Positions 32,707 to 34,200 of a stretch of 34,200 nucleotides of DNA are shown here, piece by piece (positions within the stretch are counted from its first letter, which is position 1; each line of letters begins with the position of its first letter). Both the position numbers and the translations under genes were made by a program. Below the pieces are notes generated by a model. It had not been told where the DNA came from, did no database searches, and saw only the letters and a program-made list of their open reading frames with translations. Origin of the DNA: Bacillota bacterium (GTDB lineage Bacteria > Bacillota > Clostridia > Peptostreptococcales > Anaerovoracaceae); the NCBI GenBank assembly GCA_017472365.1, contig JAFUQN010000009.1, positions 1 to 34,200 of the forward strand, written 5' to 3'.

Positions 32707-33077
32707 ACGAACACCTCCGCATTGACGATTTCTTCCGCTGCGTTGCGGATATTGTTCATAGCGCCCACCCAGGCCATTTGATTCTGCGCTTTTAACTGTT
32801 CGGTGATACCTTCCTTTTCAGCCAGTTGCTTCACCAGCTGGTCAAACATCTCTGTTGCCCGGTTGTCAATCTCGGCAAGGTGGCCATTCAACTTGCCGCT
32901 GAGAAGCAGAGATGTGTGCAGTACCGGACGATGCTCCTTGATGTAACGCAAATACTTTCTGCCCCACATTCCAATAGGTTGGGTATCCTCTTCATCCAAC
33001 ACCAAGCAGGGGATGTAATAATCGCCCTGCAATTCATACCAAAGACCGTTCTGCTCATTATAAATGTACTTTTCCAT
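32703..33077 (-). CDS. tnpV: TnpV family transposon protein
   Basis: A 124-residue protein beginning MEKYIYNEQNGLWYELQGDY, with WGRKYLRYIKEHRPVLHTSLL and ending MAWVGAMNNIRNAAEEIVN. This matches the TnpV family encoded by Tn4451-type mobilizable transposons and other clostridial elements. Its molecular role is not established. The ATG at 33077 follows GGAGG by 8 bases; the longer frame to 33137 starts before that site. Neither the element's recombinase nor its other genes are in the window, so this is a fragment, with a truncated companion ORF on its 3' side. Confidence 0.85.
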   Translation of the reverse strand: MEKYIYNEQNGLWYELQGDYYIPCLVLDEEDTQPIGMWGRKYLRYIKEHRPVLHTSLLLSGKLNGHLAEIDNRATEMFDQLVKQLAEKEGITEQLKAQNQMAWVGAMNNIRNAAEEIVNAEVFV

Positions 33078-33140
33078 TATGTAATCCTCCAAGATTTTTA
33101 TATTCGCACATATGTCACAAGTTCCCGATTGCCACACTCT

Positions 33141-33448
33141 GTTATATAGTTTTATCAGATTTTTCTTCCCTTTCTTTTGCCCTTACGGGGTGTCGTGGAC
33201 AAGGTAAAACAGTGTGAAATCGTATAATGGGATAAGGTGAGCAAACTGCGAAAAACCATTGATTTGCAACGGTTTTGGAGGATTTTGTTAATACCCTATG
33301 GAGGGTATTAACAGCATTATATTTTTACAAATTCAAACCTGCTAATAAAAAGCAAGTACTTTTTTCAAAAACTTTTCTTCTAAAAATGAGTATAACAAAT
33401 AAACCAGCATTTTTCATCTGGTTTGTGAAAAGGCATATCTACATCTAT
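33141..33448. other. Non-coding stretch between TnpV and the IS110-type transposase
   Basis: AT-rich, with no convincing gene. It contains TATAAT at 33223-33228 (poor -35), a 28-base inverted repeat at 33286-33313, and the 3' flank of the transposase. It probably includes the right end of the IS110-type element, whose exact end cannot be placed. Confidence 0.5.
33286..33313. repeat. Perfect inverted repeat, 12-base arms
   Basis: Arms TGTTAATACCCT and AGGGTATTAACA around a 4-base loop (ATGG). It lies about 135 bases past the transposase stop. There is no clear T tract, so a structured end, RNA element or operator is as likely as a terminator. Confidence 0.7.
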
Positions 33449-34200
33449 TTATTGATATACTTCCATTACTCTTGCATAATAAATTCTCAAAAACTTATTA
33501 AATCCTGCAATCTTTGCAACCTTACAAGCTTTCCCTTCAGCTTGTTTCTTTTTCATAAAGTCATATACAGGATCTCCACATTTTTTCTGCATTACCAAAC
33601 AGGTCATTGTTTCAAATCCTACTTTTCGAAGCGTTGATGAACCTCTTTTGGATATATGCCTATATGTCCCTGTAAATTTTCCAGATTGATATGGTGGAGC
33701 ATCTATACCAGCATATGCGATAAGAGACTTCGCATTATGAAATCGTCGTACATCTCCGATTTCACCAATTAATCTTGCTGCTAAAGCATCACCTACGCCA
33801 CCCATATCATGCACCACTTGATATTCAGGTAACATCTTGGCTATTTCGCTCATTCGTGTTAAAATCTGCGTGAGAGTGTCATCCACTTCTCTAACTATTT
33901 TTACCGATTCCTGTACTAACATTTTGGTCGATGGGGTACTGGATGGTAAAGTTGGGATACCTTCTTTTGCCAGAGCATATATCTGTTTAGCTTTGCTCTC
34001 ATTCTGACGGTATCCTTTCTTTTTTGCCCATTTTGAATAACTCTCTAAAAACTGTTTCTCACTTTTCTTTGTAATGTTATCAAAATTACAGTAGTAATAA
34101 TCAAAATCGTCTAATTTATCCTTTCATTTGTACTTATTCCAATCACATAACAAAGTCTTTATACCATGCATCGTCTGATCCAACATATTTGCTAAAGCCA
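33449..34200 (-). pseudogene. IS110-family transposase with in-frame TGA, running off the window
   Basis: The C-terminal domain reads as IS110 transposase_20: MGGVGDALAARLIGEIGDVR, FHNAKSLIAYAGIDAPPYQS, GTYRHISKRGSSTLRKVGFE (the Q-S-G Ser region), then YDFMKKKQAEGKACKVAK. The same frame continues upstream past 33922 (ALAKEGIPTLPSSTPSTK, KWAKKKGYRQNESK, LDDFDYYYCNF) to a TGA at 34124-34126. Beyond it, coding resumes in frame (TLLCDWNKYK), so TGA probably replaced a Trp codon. The N-terminal DEDD domain lies mostly outside. Sequence is more AT-rich than the core. Likely inactive unless the stop is read through. Confidence 0.85.

Noticed and set aside
34124-34126. Alternative genetic code (TGA as Trp)
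   Set aside because: All intact genes use TGG for Trp and several end in TGA, so this is a mutation in one mobile gene.

Overview
The window reads as chromosome of an anaerobic Firmicute, most likely class Clostridia. Grounds: strong GGAGG-type ribosome binding sites, sigma-A-like promoters, TTG/GTG starts, an EFR1-type ferredoxin/flavodoxin protein, a heterodimeric ABC exporter under a MarR regulator, a TnpV gene and an IS110-type transposase. No rRNA, tRNA or CRISPR array was seen. Lineage is inferred from gene content only.

Region 1 (1-4.6 kb): the 5' end of a Bcp-type peroxiredoxin on the minus strand. Divergent to it is a three-gene plus-strand operon: a lipoprotein beta-carbonic anhydrase, an EFR1 ferredoxin and a two-domain flavoprotein. 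It converges at a bidirectional terminator on an APC amino acid permease. Region 2 (4.7-9.2 kb): a minus-strand operon of pyruvate kinase, a TSUP exporter, an orphan methyltransferase-like protein, type I isopentenyl-diphosphate isomerase and an isochorismatase-family hydrolase. Region 3 (9.2-15.2 kb): a plus-strand YtcJ-like amidohydrolase, converging on a MarR / ABC / ABC operon whose promoter and palindromic operator are visible. Region 4 (15.2-19.2 kb): a minus-strand operon of DNA-deoxyinosine glycosylase, M19 dipeptidase and a Sel1-repeat protein, then a strongly expressed-looking CofE/F420-ligase-family gene on the plus strand. Region 5 (18.75-24.06 kb): RtcB RNA ligase with a small Cys-rich protein downstream, two overlapping WYL-domain regulators upstream, and an AT-rich AAA/DUF4143 ATPase whose promoter is bracketed by two 37-bp repeats.

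Region 6 (24.06-27.4 kb): a minus-strand operon of a GyrI-like protein, an MFS transporter, a GDPD phosphodiesterase and a methyltransferase broken by internal deletion. Region 7 (27.4-32.6 kb): a D-galactonate catabolism island. It has an AraC regulator, divergent KDPG/KDPGal aldolase, KDG-type sugar kinase and D-galactonate dehydratase, interleaved with decayed genes (PHP hydrolase, GDPD, FAD oxidoreductase). A 197-bp MITE-like element with 20-21 bp inverted ends lies at its edge. Region 8 (32.6-34.2 kb): mobile-element debris, namely TnpV, a truncated small companion ORF, and an IS110-type transposase with an in-frame TGA that runs off the window.

The most interesting signals are the rtcB/WYL/Cys-rich group, the AAA ATPase with twin 37-bp palindromic repeats around its promoter, the highly biased CofE-like gene, the MITE-like element, and a series of pseudogenes that keep both ends but have lost their middles. 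No complete new defence system is evident.
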